Below are positions 9,001-17,465 of a DNA stretch of 64,000 nucleotides, in pieces. The translations under genes and the position numbers were made by a program. Below the pieces are notes generated by a model. It was not told the origin of the DNA. It did no database searches and saw nothing but the letters and a program-made list of their open reading frames with translations. The stretch lies in the NCBI GenBank assembly GCA_964448115.1, contig CAYUVA010000002.1, positions 62,001-126,000 of the forward strand, in the 5' to 3' direction. Within the stretch, counting starts at the first letter, position 1. Each line of letters begins with the position of its first letter. Origin of the DNA: CAYUVA01 sp964448115 [NCBI: uncultured bacterium] (GTDB lineage: Bacteria; CAYUVA01).

Positions 9001-9484
9001 CCCGACACAACAGCTTCCCGTCATTTATGGTGATGCTTTTAAGGAGAATATTTGCCGAGCTTGAACCCTTGGAGGGGGATAATGCCTTATCCTGCCTTTG
9101 GATCACAGGAGAGGCTAGTTTACCATCAGCAGCCGAAATTAGCTTAATGGTGGGGCTGGACAACTTTACATGCTCGAATATTATCTTGCCGCTTAAAAAA
9201 CCGGTGAACTCTGCATTCGCCTTAAGATCCCTGCATTTGAAGAATATTTCACCGGTGTCCGGATAGCGGATCTCAACACCAGAAAGACCGATCTTGCCAG
9301 TTATCAAGCTGATGGAGAGCCTATCGATGTTTAAGTCGAGACCTGCGTTCTCTCTTATCTCCTTCAAGAGTTTATCTTTTATTTTCTCTTGAACAGCGCT
9401 GCTATGGAAGGCTAGCAAGGGGAGCAGAATCGCAGCCACCAGAATGTTGCCGATCACCAATGCGAGTTTTCCCTTGATAAACAT
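6002..9484 (-). CDS. tamB: TamB/YdbH-type translocation and assembly module protein
   Basis: 1160 residues. One N-terminal membrane anchor (about residues 7-25) precedes a very long run of alternating beta strands, as in AsmA/TamB bridge-like lipid-transfer proteins. The last 300 residues are the DUF490 (TamB C-terminal) domain, including a strand pattern around VDYASIDFYDP and the end region DEVKIQ...GKGLRLSYTKDL. TamB spans the periplasm and helps phospholipid transport and barrel assembly with an Omp85 partner, here encoded immediately downstream and overlapping. A Ser/Gly/Ala-rich stretch (ASASASGSGSGSSG, near residue 1038) interrupts the DUF490 region and looks like a disordered loop. 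The AGAGG-like ribosome site abuts the ATG, which is unusually close. Confidence 0.88.
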   Translation of the reverse strand: MFIKGKLALVIGNILVAAILLPLLAFHSSAVQEKIKDKLLKEIRENAGLDLNIDRLSISLITGKIGLSGVEIRYPDTGEIFFKCRDLKANAEFTGFLSGKIIFEHVKLSSPTIKLISAADGKLASPVIQRQDKALSPSKGSSSANILLKSITINDGKLLCRDQATGLDIDLADMDISADLSLIESLSEGTLETGRGMVVYRRRPLLVDKFKISWRYTQGNLYIRELSLKSPHLALSAEGNITDIEKEPYINMALDFDSRIDRIAEVVYPPLGIQGDISIHMLIRGKLASPTLEYRGSLPFFQIENLQMQGVDFQGASSLEQTTLLLQGYLPDDGYFDIDLMLDNSSQFSSYRAVADIRQLNLPAALKCLIQKGEYLSSYADISLDMQGMLDKPWRSQGHLSVKLFQMDGIYIGGYAAPNADINLTISPDHVRIKRCRAELLANKLDLSGRISLDGEVDLHGSASLQDIGAVAGIFGVEALFGSLDGNIDLKGRFPYFEGTITAQAKNAGYAEYRVDQLEIEGKLSKKAIVFKKLELKGKPLEFSSNLDIKLLDEDDPLAKKRSYISYALLDMKNSSLLGSLLGRQMIKLETSDNNIVFKALLFDEDLFAQGSFNPLDKHLKMAAKIQDIELAPLVNFLGSDSMNARSIKLNGVMGFIGNIGDRNTYKGKLSIDQMKVDIPPIEFSNNAPMVLKITEESYLLEPVELKGQGIDLLLSGRLAADQNITAKAVGMVDLGLMQNLTRHITDSRGRFIAGLVIDGIIRKPVIKGRAKIIDGYMQMPAISKPLRNMNCRLDFDAEGVDINNCLANMGEGRIDLGGEIKLRGLRPDLVDLHLSLANIPMSVPGTYSALFDADLDCYGMLDSMILSGKIDVISARYVKDVELASIVKSFGGKRYSPRGKLPGFLDGLQLEILAEFPEDVLINNNLGRLELQGSMEISGTLGSPEFSGKIDIPSGQLLFKGNQFTVDYASIDFYDPRILDPYFDIRLSSNLSDYEVFIGISGRTNNFAIDARSDPPLSEAGVFSLITTGSALGSSDTASASASGSGSGSSGNDLEAKALSLLSDQLEDAMGKQVSKVMGVDEVKIQSDWLGGSSSSDSSAIIIAHQLGKGLRLSYTKDLSGDNDLVKLEYQVGDNLWISGGRDVDGSLTMGPRFHFEFE

Positions 9485-9622
9485 CCTCTTGGCTGCCTTG
9501 GATTGAACTAAAAATCAACGGTAACTAGCAAGACATTCTAGCATAGTTCCACCGTATGCAGAAGCAATCGATGTTGATATATTAGCCTTTTATCTTAAAA
9601 ATGCAAAATAATTAAAATAAGC

Positions 9623-10927
9623 TCAATCCAGCGATCTCAAGACCAGTCCACTGAGCAGCTTGGGATAGAAGTCGGTTGATTTCTGGGGCATCTTCTCACC
9701 CATGCTGGCTATCTGCTGAACCTGCTCGATCCTGGTCGGATTTAGCAGAAAGCATACCTGGTATCTTCCCTCTGCCACTTCATTAAGCGCCTCTTTTGCC
9801 TCCCGATAGAATGCTATGCTTTGGCCCTCTTCTTTGAGATCCCTATCTATTTTTAGTATTCCTTCTATGATAAGCCCATGAAGCAGGGCGACATCGAGGT
9901 TTCGGTACAAATCAGAGACATCGGGCATAAGCTCTTCGAGGGGAGTGCTATCCTTCAGGGTCAAAAGATACAGCTTGTCGCTGCCCATGTACATGGCGAA
10001 AACCTTCTGTTTTTCACCAAGCTGAGCCATCTTCTTAAGCACCAGGTCATAAGGGAGATCCAGCTTTTGAATGTAGAAAAATCGATCCAGATCCCTGATG
10101 AATCGATCCTTGTTGAATCTCTTGATCTTCTTGACAGCGCGGTGGGTAGGAAGGATCACCAGTCCGGGATCATCCATATTGACCAGGGTCATCATCACAT
10201 AATCGAACGGCTCGTCTCCGCTGTAGGAATCGCCGAGTTGTTCCCTTCTTTCCATCGCATAGTTGAGCGCGGTCTCGTAGCGGTGATGACCATCGGCGAT
10301 GAACAGTTCACTTTCTTTCACCACCTCCTGGAACATGCTTATCTTCTGCTCATCGGAGATGACCCATAGTCGGTTCTGTATTCCATCATCGAAGTAGAAA
10401 TCGGACAGCGGAGCCTCTTTGGTGATCTCCTCGATCAGCTTCAACGAGTTGCCCGGTTCATCCTTGAATAGCGAGAATATCTGACCGAAGTTGGCATTGG
10501 TGGCTCTCATCAGCTTTAGCCTGTCCTCCTTTGGCCCGCTTAGGGTTCGTTCATGGGGATGGATGCCCTTGCCTGGCTCCATGAGCTTAACCGCGCAAAT
10601 GATGCCGCGCCTCACCTTCTTGCCGTGCTCCGGCGCGGTGAAGACCTGCTCGTAAAGGTACAAGCTGGGATCCTTGTCCCGGACCAGTATCTCGTTCTCC
10701 ATCCAAGACTGTAGATACTCGGCAGCTCTGGTATATCTATTGTTTTCCTCGTTGTCATCCTTGTTTATCTTTCCGAGTATCAATCGCACAACATTATTCT
10801 GGTGCCTTTGATACAAGGTTTCCTGTAGTGATGGCGTGATCTTGTCATAAGGCGGAGCCACCACCTGGGATATGTCTCCTACTTTATCCGGGTTGTATCT
10901 GATCCCCTGAAAAGGTTTTATCTCCAT
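9623..10927 (-). CDS. DUF1015 family protein
   Basis: 434 residues, the usual family length. Recognisable segments are the N-terminal IKPFQGIRYNP and VVAPPYDKI, then HPHERTLSGPKEDRLKLM and FIADGHHRYETALNYA with its conserved histidine-rich loop. The family is widespread in bacteria and archaea and is only partly characterised; it often sits beside serine-biosynthesis genes. Here it follows a class V aminotransferase of the kind that often stands in for serine or phosphoserine metabolism, on the same strand with 110 bp between. A good AAGGAG ribosome site lies seven bases before the ATG. A role in serine metabolism is inferred only from context. Confidence 0.85.
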   Translation of the reverse strand: MEIKPFQGIRYNPDKVGDISQVVAPPYDKITPSLQETLYQRHQNNVVRLILGKINKDDNEENNRYTRAAEYLQSWMENEILVRDKDPSLYLYEQVFTAPEHGKKVRRGIICAVKLMEPGKGIHPHERTLSGPKEDRLKLMRATNANFGQIFSLFKDEPGNSLKLIEEITKEAPLSDFYFDDGIQNRLWVISDEQKISMFQEVVKESELFIADGHHRYETALNYAMERREQLGDSYSGDEPFDYVMMTLVNMDDPGLVILPTHRAVKKIKRFNKDRFIRDLDRFFYIQKLDLPYDLVLKKMAQLGEKQKVFAMYMGSDKLYLLTLKDSTPLEELMPDVSDLYRNLDVALLHGLIIEGILKIDRDLKEEGQSIAFYREAKEALNEVAEGRYQVCFLLNPTRIEQVQQIASMGEKMPQKSTDFYPKLLSGLVLRSLD

Positions 10928-11037
10928 AACAAACTCCTTATAGTTATTTATATTATTTTATCCTAATATTTACAGGCTGATCAACATTAGCCCCCATCCC
11001 TCGCCAATGTATGTAACTAAAGCCTAAAGTCCAAAGC

Positions 11038-12171
11038 CTATTTAATCAGCTTTTCCTGTGCTGCCTTGAGGCTGGAGCCTGGGTTAAACTCGTAGCCGAG
11101 ATCCTTTAGCGCCTGCTCCAGCACGCTTAGGGCTATGAGCACATCAAAGGAGACCGCATAGCCGAGGTGTGCGATGCGGAAGATCTTTCCCTTGACATCA
11201 GCCTGTCCGCCGGCGATACCGACTCCATACACATCGCGCATCCGCTTCACCAGCACACCGCTATCTATCGACTGTGGAGACCAGACGGTGGTTACGATAT
11301 CAGCCGGCGCCTCGGAGAATAGCTTCAAGCCGAGTGCCTCCACCCCGGCTCGACAAGCATTTGCCAGGTAACGATGCCGCTCCCAGAGGTTCTCGATCCC
11401 CTCTTCTCTAATCATCCGGGTAGCCACTACCAGCCCCTTCATCAGTGCGACCGAGCCTGTATAAGGATCCTGGTTCTTTGCATGACTTTTTCTGTATTTG
11501 GGCAGATTGAAGTAATACCTAGGCGACCTCGATTGCTCGATGACTTCCCATGCCTTGGGGCTAATCGCCAAAAAGCCCAATCCGGGAGGGAGCATCAAGC
11601 CCTTCTGGCTGCCGCTGACGCAGATATCGACATGCCAGTCATCGTGGCAATACTTTTGTCCACCAAGCCCGCTTATTGCATCAACTACATGCAGCGTGCT
11701 TGTATCCTTGAGTAATTCACCTATCTTATCTATCGGCGATGTGGTTCCAGTGGAGGTCTCCACCAACGTAGTATATACCGCTTTTGCATCAGGCACTTCC
11801 TTCAGTGCACCAGCGATCTGGTCAGCAGTAACCGGAACACCCCACTTTTGTTTGATCACAAGCGGCTCGCCACCGTAGGTCTTGACCAACTGAACCCATC
11901 TCTCGCCGAACTTGCCACCCTCGACAACTATCGCCTTGTCTCCTTGGCTGATCACATTGGAGACGGCGGCTTCCATGGCGCCGGTGCCGGTAGAGGACAT
12001 GATCACCACATCCCCACTGGTCTGAAACACATATTTCAACCCTTGAATAGCCTCTGCGATCAGTTTTTCATACTGCGGTGTACGGTGGTGCAATACTGGT
12101 TCACCGATTGCAGCTAGAACTTCCGGCGGTACCTGTGTTGGTCCCGGGGTCAATAGTATGGATTTTTTCAT
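11038..12171 (-). CDS. class V PLP aminotransferase (alanine-glyoxylate/serine-pyruvate type)
   Basis: 377 residues. The start KKSILLTPGPTQVP and HHRTPQY segment are hallmarks of the alanine-glyoxylate/serine-pyruvate group. SSTGTGAMEAAV binds the PLP phosphate, VDAISGLGG carries the ring-stacking Asp, and the PLP lysine is Lys190 in SGSQKGLM. The enzyme moves an amino group between alanine, serine and 2-oxo acids such as glyoxylate or hydroxypyruvate. Substrate choice cannot be read from the sequence. A strong AAGGAGG lies eight bases before the ATG. In many anaerobes this type neighbours serA, which is not present here; the downstream DUF1015 gene fits the same context. Confidence 0.9.
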   Translation of the reverse strand: MKKSILLTPGPTQVPPEVLAAIGEPVLHHRTPQYEKLIAEAIQGLKYVFQTSGDVVIMSSTGTGAMEAAVSNVISQGDKAIVVEGGKFGERWVQLVKTYGGEPLVIKQKWGVPVTADQIAGALKEVPDAKAVYTTLVETSTGTTSPIDKIGELLKDTSTLHVVDAISGLGGQKYCHDDWHVDICVSGSQKGLMLPPGLGFLAISPKAWEVIEQSRSPRYYFNLPKYRKSHAKNQDPYTGSVALMKGLVVATRMIREEGIENLWERHRYLANACRAGVEALGLKLFSEAPADIVTTVWSPQSIDSGVLVKRMRDVYGVGIAGGQADVKGKIFRIAHLGYAVSFDVLIALSVLEQALKDLGYEFNPGSSLKAAQEKLIK

Positions 12172-12243
12172 GCTTGCAACCTCCTTAACCTTTCTTTCTA
12201 GTTAGCTAATTATTTAAACGAAAGCTTATGTCATTTATATATT

Positions 12244-13608
12244 TTAATCACTGGGATTGAACAACTCTTTGGGGAATTCATATCCCTCCTCGATCACCTT
12301 CTCGACGAACTTGGGGATGTAGCCGGTGGTCTCAAAGTAGCCCTCGACCATGCCGGTCTTCCTGTTCATTCCGGTCTTTTTGTATCTATATATATCCTGC
12401 ATGGTATATTGATCGTTCTTGTATGATGTCAGCTCTGCGATTTGGGTAACTTTCCTTGAGCCATCCACGAACCTGGTCAGATGCACGATCACATTGATCG
12501 CCGAGGCTATCTGCCGCCTCACCGTGGATACCGGGAATGTGCTGTTACCCATCAAAGCCATGGTCTCTAAACGTGTAAGCAAGTCCATCGGCGAGTTGGC
12601 ATGTGCGGTGGTAAGAGAGCCATCGTGCCCGGTGTTCATCGCTTGCAGCATATCGAGCGTCTCTCCCATTCGACATTCTCCGACTATGATGCGATCCGGC
12701 CTCATGCGAAGCGAGTTTCTAAACAGCTCCCTGATCGATATCTCCCCCTTGCCCTCTATGTTAGCCGGTCTCGATTCCAGCCTGATCACATGTTCCTGGC
12801 GCATCTGTAGTTCTGCCGAGTCCTCTATGGTTATTATGCGCTCATCGTTTGGGATGAAGGAACTTAGGATATTTAGCAGTGTGGTCTTGCCAGAGGATGT
12901 CTTCCCAGAGGTAACTATATTCTGGCGGGTAAGGACGCAGTGGCGCAGAAACTCGACCATCTTGGGACTTACGGAGCCGAGCCTGATAAGATCATCCATA
13001 TCAAGAACGGTAGGCAGGAACTTGCGGATGGTTATTATAGGTCCGGTGAGCGATATTGGGGGGATGATTATATGCACCCTGGATCCATCGGGGAGCCGCG
13101 CATCGACCAGCGGGGAGCTTTCATCGATGCGCCGACCTATGGGGCTGATGATGCGCTCTATGATAGCCATTATGGAGTTGTTGGAGATGAACATCTTGTC
13201 AGTGCGGCAAAGAACGCCGTTTTTCTCGATATAGATCTCGTCTCGGCTGTTGACCATTATCTCAGAGACCTCTGGATCATCGATGAACTCCTCCAGGGGA
13301 CCCAAGCCGAGGGTTTCGTTGTAAACATCGGTAACCAGCGACTCCTTATCGACCCAGCTTGGAATATCGGGTGAAAGCTCGCGCAGAATCTGGAAAAGGG
13401 TGCTTTTAACCCTCGCCATAAGCAGCTTATCTTTGGTCTTTCTTATGACTGTCTTTTTCAGGTCAAGGTATTCGAGGAGGCGATCGTGCATCTCCTTTTT
13501 TATACGCAATAAAAGAAGGATCTGTCTTTTACTCAAGGGCATGGATTCTCTTGTCAAAGGCTGACTGGATTGCGGTTCCATGCTTTTATTATCCTTCATT
13601 GGTTTCAT
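12244..13608 (-). CDS. cpaF: CpaF/TadA-type secretion ATPase
   Basis: 454 residues. An N-terminal helical domain is followed by the GSPII/E ATPase core: the arginine-rich IGRRIDESSPLVDARLPDGSR, Walker A SGKTSSGKTT (about residues 232-241), an Asp box with EDSAELQM, a Walker-B-like DRIIVGECRMGE, and GHDGSLTTAHANSP. These are typical of CpaF/TadA, the cytoplasmic motor of tight-adherence (Flp) pili. No FHA domain is fused at the front. No cpaB, C, E or tadB/C genes lie nearby, so the motor is separated from its usual operon, or serves a different machine. It is read away from a decayed FGE-like gene upstream. Confidence 0.88.
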   Translation of the reverse strand: MKPMKDNKSMEPQSSQPLTRESMPLSKRQILLLLRIKKEMHDRLLEYLDLKKTVIRKTKDKLLMARVKSTLFQILRELSPDIPSWVDKESLVTDVYNETLGLGPLEEFIDDPEVSEIMVNSRDEIYIEKNGVLCRTDKMFISNNSIMAIIERIISPIGRRIDESSPLVDARLPDGSRVHIIIPPISLTGPIITIRKFLPTVLDMDDLIRLGSVSPKMVEFLRHCVLTRQNIVTSGKTSSGKTTLLNILSSFIPNDERIITIEDSAELQMRQEHVIRLESRPANIEGKGEISIRELFRNSLRMRPDRIIVGECRMGETLDMLQAMNTGHDGSLTTAHANSPMDLLTRLETMALMGNSTFPVSTVRRQIASAINVIVHLTRFVDGSRKVTQIAELTSYKNDQYTMQDIYRYKKTGMNRKTGMVEGYFETTGYIPKFVEKVIEEGYEFPKELFNPSD

Positions 13609-13810
13609 ATCTCGTTGATGTAAAAAGATTCACTACCGCCGAAGACATATAAAAACTTAGCTTTTAGATGAATCTTTGTCAAGGTGAGTTAAACATACGA
13701 CAGCCGAGTGGATAGATTATGGCAACGATCTAGAGATTTAATATCAATACCAGAGCTCCCGTAAGACTACAGCCTGAATAATTTTAGATAGGCGATCCCT
13801 AGACATTTTT
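13609..13810. other. non-coding stretch upstream of cpaF and the FGE-like relic
   Basis: No gene, tRNA or convincing promoter is seen in these 200 bases. A short inverted repeat, GATTCA with TGAATC about 45 bases apart, is the only structure noticed. It probably carries the cpaF promoter and the lost 5' end of the relic that follows. Confidence 0.4.
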
Positions 13811-14213
13811 TGCCAATCTGAAACAGGTACATTTACCTAAGGGGGCACCATACTCCGAGCCGTGCAGAGATGGTGATGAATATCAATTTACTCATACTCT
13901 CACACGAAATATGGCGGTTATGGAGACGGAAGTAACCCGCCAGATGTGGACGGACTTAAAAGCTGTACAATCAACATTGCCAAACCATCCGACAGATACA
14001 GGCTCAGGCTCAGGCATGAACAATCCGGTTGAAAACCTTACATGGTACAAGGCAATCCTTTTATGCAGTCTTCTTTCGGTTCAGAACGCCTACACCAGAT
14101 GCTATTACACAGATGCCCGCTTTACGAATCCGATAACCTCATCGAATTATCAGACTTATATGGTGTTTAGGCTTGAGCAATATTATGAAGATGGTTCACA
14201 AATGCACAACTAA
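13811..14213 (+). pseudogene. truncated, frameshifted formylglycine-generating-enzyme (FGE-sulfatase/SUMF1-like) relic
   Basis: A readable stretch of about 100 codons from 13911 (MAVMETEVTRQMW, PVENLTWYKAILLCSLLSVQN, YTRCYYTD) matches by eye the FGE-sulfatase fold: the EVT-R/Q-W start, the NPV-x-x-VTWY-A segment and the YTRCYY strand. Upstream, ETGTFT (13820-13837) in another frame is the family's opening motif. It hits a TAA at 13838, and the frame with GAPYSEP begins right after, so one frameshift separates them. The catalytic C-terminal half is gone and the end drifts into unrelated codons. Intact members are roughly 250-300 residues. Members activate sulfatases or, more loosely, modify proteins. 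This copy cannot be active. Confidence 0.7.
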
Positions 14214-14348
14214 TTTGTCGTACACCCATCCACCAAAGGTAGCTGAAAAAATAAGCACCCAATCAGATGATCGATTATCATTTTGTGCTATGCTTGAGCT
14301 CTATGAATGAAATTACTGAACAATGATAAACGATCTATGGAGGCTAAA

Positions 14349-15614
14349 ATGGAAAACGAACTACCGATCATCTATCGTGCCAAGCAAGAGAATGACCTTA
14401 TCCTGGAGATGGCTGATATAAATGTTTGTCCTGAGGGTATCAAAGCGATGCGGCAGAAAGGGATATCTTATGTGGTCAGGCTGCGGGGTCTATCCTTCAA
14501 GGCAGCAAATGTGCTCAAACAAGAGATGCTGGCGCTTGATGCAGAGGCTGCCGTATCCAGGTGGGTTATAGGCGCTGCCTGTGAGAGATCGGATGTATTG
14601 CTCATGGCAACGAAAAAACAGCTACTTAGATTGATCCAAAGATTGCCATACCAGCCATTCGGACTATCCAATCTCGCTAGCATCATAGAACAGGCTTTGC
14701 AGAACTTTGATAAGCACGATTTCACCATAAAATGTACCCATGGCAACCTTCAACTGGCAGAGAGAACCCATATCATGGGTATCTTGAACATCACACCTGA
14801 TTCCTTCTCTGATGGAGGTAAATTCTATAATCACAATGAGGCGGTTATACAGGCTGAGAAAATGATCGCCGAGGGGGCAGATATTATTGACATCGGAGGT
14901 GAATCGACTCGTCCCGGCGCAGAACCTGTCGGTATCGAAGAAGAGATGCGCCGAGTGATACCAGTCATTGAGCGGATCAGGGAAAAACATGGCTGCATTA
15001 TCTCCATAGACACCCAGAATGCAAAAACAGCCGAGGCAGCCATAGAAGCCGGGGCTGATATCGTAAACGATGTCTCCGCTTTGCGCAAAGATCCCCTTAT
15101 GGCAACAATAGTTGCAAAGCATGGCGTCCCAGTTGTCTTGATGCATATACTCGGCACTCCTAAAGATATGCAGGAAAATATTCATTATGAGATGCTCCTG
15201 GAGGATATCTTCGACTTTCTGCACGATCGAGCACACCACGCTATCTCGGCAGGTATCGATCCAAGCAATATAATCATCGATCCTGGCATCGGCTTTGGCA
15301 AGACTGTAGAGCACAACCTCCAGATAATCCGCAACCTGGACTGGTTCAAAAGCCTCGGCTACCCGATACTGCTCGGTGTCTCACGAAAATCATTCATCGG
15401 AAGGCTTACCGGCGCCGAGGTAAATGACAGACTTTATGGTACCATTGCTGCCTCTGTACTAGGTATCGCCAACGGAGCCAATATCATGCGAGTACATGAT
15501 GTGGCAGCAGCTAGGCAGGCTGTTACTATCACAGATGCAGTGCTGCAAAGCGGGATACCCCGCAAGACCTATTCAAGCGATGAATTCTTCCCAAGGGGCA
15601 AAGAGAAATATTGA
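14349..15614 (+). CDS. folP: dihydropteroate synthase with N-terminal extension
   Basis: 421 residues from the chosen ATG at 14349, which follows GGAGG by five bases; the frame is open from 14307 but earlier ATGs lack a ribosome site. The last 270 residues are a normal DHPS barrel: MGILNITPDSFSDGG, DIIDIGGESTRPGAEPV, ISIDTQNAKTAEAAIEAGADIVNDVS, DPGIGFGKT and the SRKSFIG phosphate loop. It joins p-aminobenzoate to hydroxymethyl-dihydropterin pyrophosphate in folate synthesis. The first 140 residues are an extra domain, probably alpha/beta, of a kind seen on DHPS of some deltaproteobacteria and clostridia. Its role is unknown to me. The gene meets selA tail to tail with an 11-bp gap. Confidence 0.93.
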   Translation: MENELPIIYRAKQENDLILEMADINVCPEGIKAMRQKGISYVVRLRGLSFKAANVLKQEMLALDAEAAVSRWVIGAACERSDVLLMATKKQLLRLIQRLPYQPFGLSNLASIIEQALQNFDKHDFTIKCTHGNLQLAERTHIMGILNITPDSFSDGGKFYNHNEAVIQAEKMIAEGADIIDIGGESTRPGAEPVGIEEEMRRVIPVIERIREKHGCIISIDTQNAKTAEAAIEAGADIVNDVSALRKDPLMATIVAKHGVPVVLMHILGTPKDMQENIHYEMLLEDIFDFLHDRAHHAISAGIDPSNIIIDPGIGFGKTVEHNLQIIRNLDWFKSLGYPILLGVSRKSFIGRLTGAEVNDRLYGTIAASVLGIANGANIMRVHDVAAARQAVTITDAVLQSGIPRKTYSSDEFFPRGKEKY

Positions 15615-15625
15615 TCCCAAGAGCG

Positions 15626-17008
15626 CTATTCGGAACTCTCCGACAAAGCGACAAGTGCATTTAAAATAAGTTGCTCATCTCCAGGAAGCAAGGTTCTTAC
15701 ATCGAGCATGAACTTATCATCGCTGATAAAACCGACAATGGGATACTGAAAAGTGCGCAGGGAGCGACTTAACTCGGTTGCGGTCATCTTTTTATGGATG
15801 ATTACCAGGCGATACGAGTCAAGCTCCAGCGGAGATGATCCCCCACCTATAGCTGATTTTCCAGGTTCTATATGTATATCGTATTGATCCTTGAGCGGTT
15901 CTAGAACCTTAAGTAGCCGATCCCCCTTTTTCATAAGCTCGTCTAAGGAGGCTCTTATCATGGATATAACAGGGATGTCCGAGTCTTTGGATGTTAGGTA
16001 AGCGAGTATCAACTCCTGGAGAGCGAAATATGTGTATTTATCGACCCTTAGTGCTCTATACAATTGGTTGCGTTTCATCATCGAGATTTGTTCTTTTCCC
16101 CCGCTAATGATTCCTGCCTGACAGCCACCTAATAGCTTATCACCGCTGAAGGTTACGATATCCGCTCCCTGCTTGTGAGCTAAAGCCGGCGTCATCTCTC
16201 GTTGATCCACTTTGGTTATGGTCTCGGCGAGTCTTCCACTGCCTAAATCGTAGATAAGCATGAGCTTGAGGGATTTTGCTAGTTGGCTAAGTTGATCAAG
16301 GCTTACCTGTTCGGTGAATCCTTGTATATTAAAATTGCTCTGGTGCACCTTCAGTATAGCTGCTGTCTCTGATGTTATGGCATTCTCGTAATCCGAAAGC
16401 CTGGTTTTGTTAGTAGTCCCAACCTCAATCATCTTGGCACCACTTTTTTTAAGCACCTCCGGGATGCGAAAGCTGTCGCCTATCTCAACAAGCTCGCCGC
16501 GAGAGATGATGATTTCCCTGCCGTTTGCCAGTGTATCGAGCGCTAACAGCACCGCTGCGGCGTTGTTATTGACCACAAGTGCGTCTTCGGATGCGCAAAT
16601 CTCGGATAACAGCTCATGAATGATGCCCCCCCTAGTTCCTCTTTCGCCGCTATCCAGGTCATATTCCAGATTAATATAGCCTGCCAGTATTTCGACCAGC
16701 CTCTCGGCGATTCGCTGTGCTAAAGGCGCCCTGCCCAGGTTGGTGTGGATAATTACCCCGCTTCCATTCACTACCCGTTTTAGCAAAGATCGTTCTTTAG
16801 CTTCCAGCCTATCAATGACTCTTGAACGCACTAGTTCAATTGCCCCTTGTCGATCAAGGTCTCCATGAATCCCATTTGACACCTGTTCCCGGTACTTTTG
16901 AATGACCTCTCTGATCAGCCTCACCACCATTGAATGGGGCAGGCTGTATCGATCAGGCAGGCTGCTTAAAATCGCATCAACCGACGGTATGTAAGCTGAA
17001 GGCTTCAT
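15626..17008 (-). CDS. selA: L-seryl-tRNA(Sec) selenium transferase (selenocysteine synthase)
   Basis: 460 residues, normal for bacterial SelA. The N-terminal domain (IPSVDAILSS) is followed by RVVNGSGVIIHTNLGRAPLA, ALVVNNNAAAVLLAL, GTTNKTRLSDYENAI and the PLP-lysine segment FSGDKLLGGCQAGI (about residue 290). SelA converts seryl-tRNA(Sec) to selenocysteinyl-tRNA(Sec) using selenophosphate. selB, selD and the selC tRNA are not in the window, and I did not find an in-frame TGA selenoprotein gene here. It lies 10 bp after the MOSC gene, so the two share a transcript. Its presence implies that the organism makes selenoproteins. Confidence 0.94.
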   Translation of the reverse strand: MKPSAYIPSVDAILSSLPDRYSLPHSMVVRLIREVIQKYREQVSNGIHGDLDRQGAIELVRSRVIDRLEAKERSLLKRVVNGSGVIIHTNLGRAPLAQRIAERLVEILAGYINLEYDLDSGERGTRGGIIHELLSEICASEDALVVNNNAAAVLLALDTLANGREIIISRGELVEIGDSFRIPEVLKKSGAKMIEVGTTNKTRLSDYENAITSETAAILKVHQSNFNIQGFTEQVSLDQLSQLAKSLKLMLIYDLGSGRLAETITKVDQREMTPALAHKQGADIVTFSGDKLLGGCQAGIISGGKEQISMMKRNQLYRALRVDKYTYFALQELILAYLTSKDSDIPVISMIRASLDELMKKGDRLLKVLEPLKDQYDIHIEPGKSAIGGGSSPLELDSYRLVIIHKKMTATELSRSLRTFQYPIVGFISDDKFMLDVRTLLPGDEQLILNALVALSESSE

Positions 17009-17018
17009 TTACATATAA

Positions 17019-17465
17019 TTATTGCTCCTCAAGCTGGATGTTTATCGGATCCATTACTTTAATCGTTCCACCCTTGATGACCCTGGCGAAGATCCCCTCC
17101 TTAGGCATTACGCAGTTGCCGACCTGGTAGAATATGGGGCATGGCTGGCTGCATTCCTTGCCTTTTTGTGTAACCTCAAGCACTGCATCTTCACCTATCT
17201 TCAGCCTTGCTCCAATCATTAAGCTAAGCAAGTCTATGCCCTGGGTTGTAATATTCTCGCCTAGGTCGCCAGGCTTAACATCAGCACCGCTTTTCAGCAT
17301 CTTCTGGATGCTTTCCCACGCCAGGAGGCTTACCTGCCTTATCCCCCCTTCAGCGTGAGCATCACCTTGAACTCCCTGATCGGCGACCAGATGCGCGGAT
17401 TTTTTATTCCCCTTTTTGGTATGCTTTTTCGTGCTAATAGAGATCGCTTTAATAATTGGTTTCAC
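17019..17465 (-). CDS. MOSC domain protein
   Basis: 148 residues, a stand-alone MOSC domain. The conserved pattern is visible: QGVQGDAHAEGGIRQVSLL near the front, PGDLGENITTQGIDL, and the cysteine-bearing GKECSQPCPIFYQ followed by PKEGIFARVIKGG. MOSC domains handle sulfur or selenium on molybdenum cofactor; short single-domain forms like this are common in anaerobes with molybdoenzymes. The start overlaps the kinase gene by 17 bp and the end is 10 bp from selA. Linkage to selA suggests a selenium-dependent molybdoenzyme maturation role. That is inference. Confidence 0.88.
   Translation of the reverse strand: MKPIIKAISISTKKHTKKGNKKSAHLVADQGVQGDAHAEGGIRQVSLLAWESIQKMLKSGADVKPGDLGENITTQGIDLLSLMIGARLKIGEDAVLEVTQKGKECSQPCPIFYQVGNCVMPKEGIFARVIKGGTIKVMDPINIQLEEQ

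Noticed and set aside
12244-13608. CpaF considered as a conjugation or DNA-transfer motor
   Set aside because: No relaxase, VirB or mating-pair genes lie near, and the motifs fit the tight-adherence pilus motor.
15626-17008. Search for selC tRNA and in-frame TGA selenoprotein beside selA
   Set aside because: No tRNA-like cloverleaf or convincing TGA-containing frame was seen in the neighbouring gaps.
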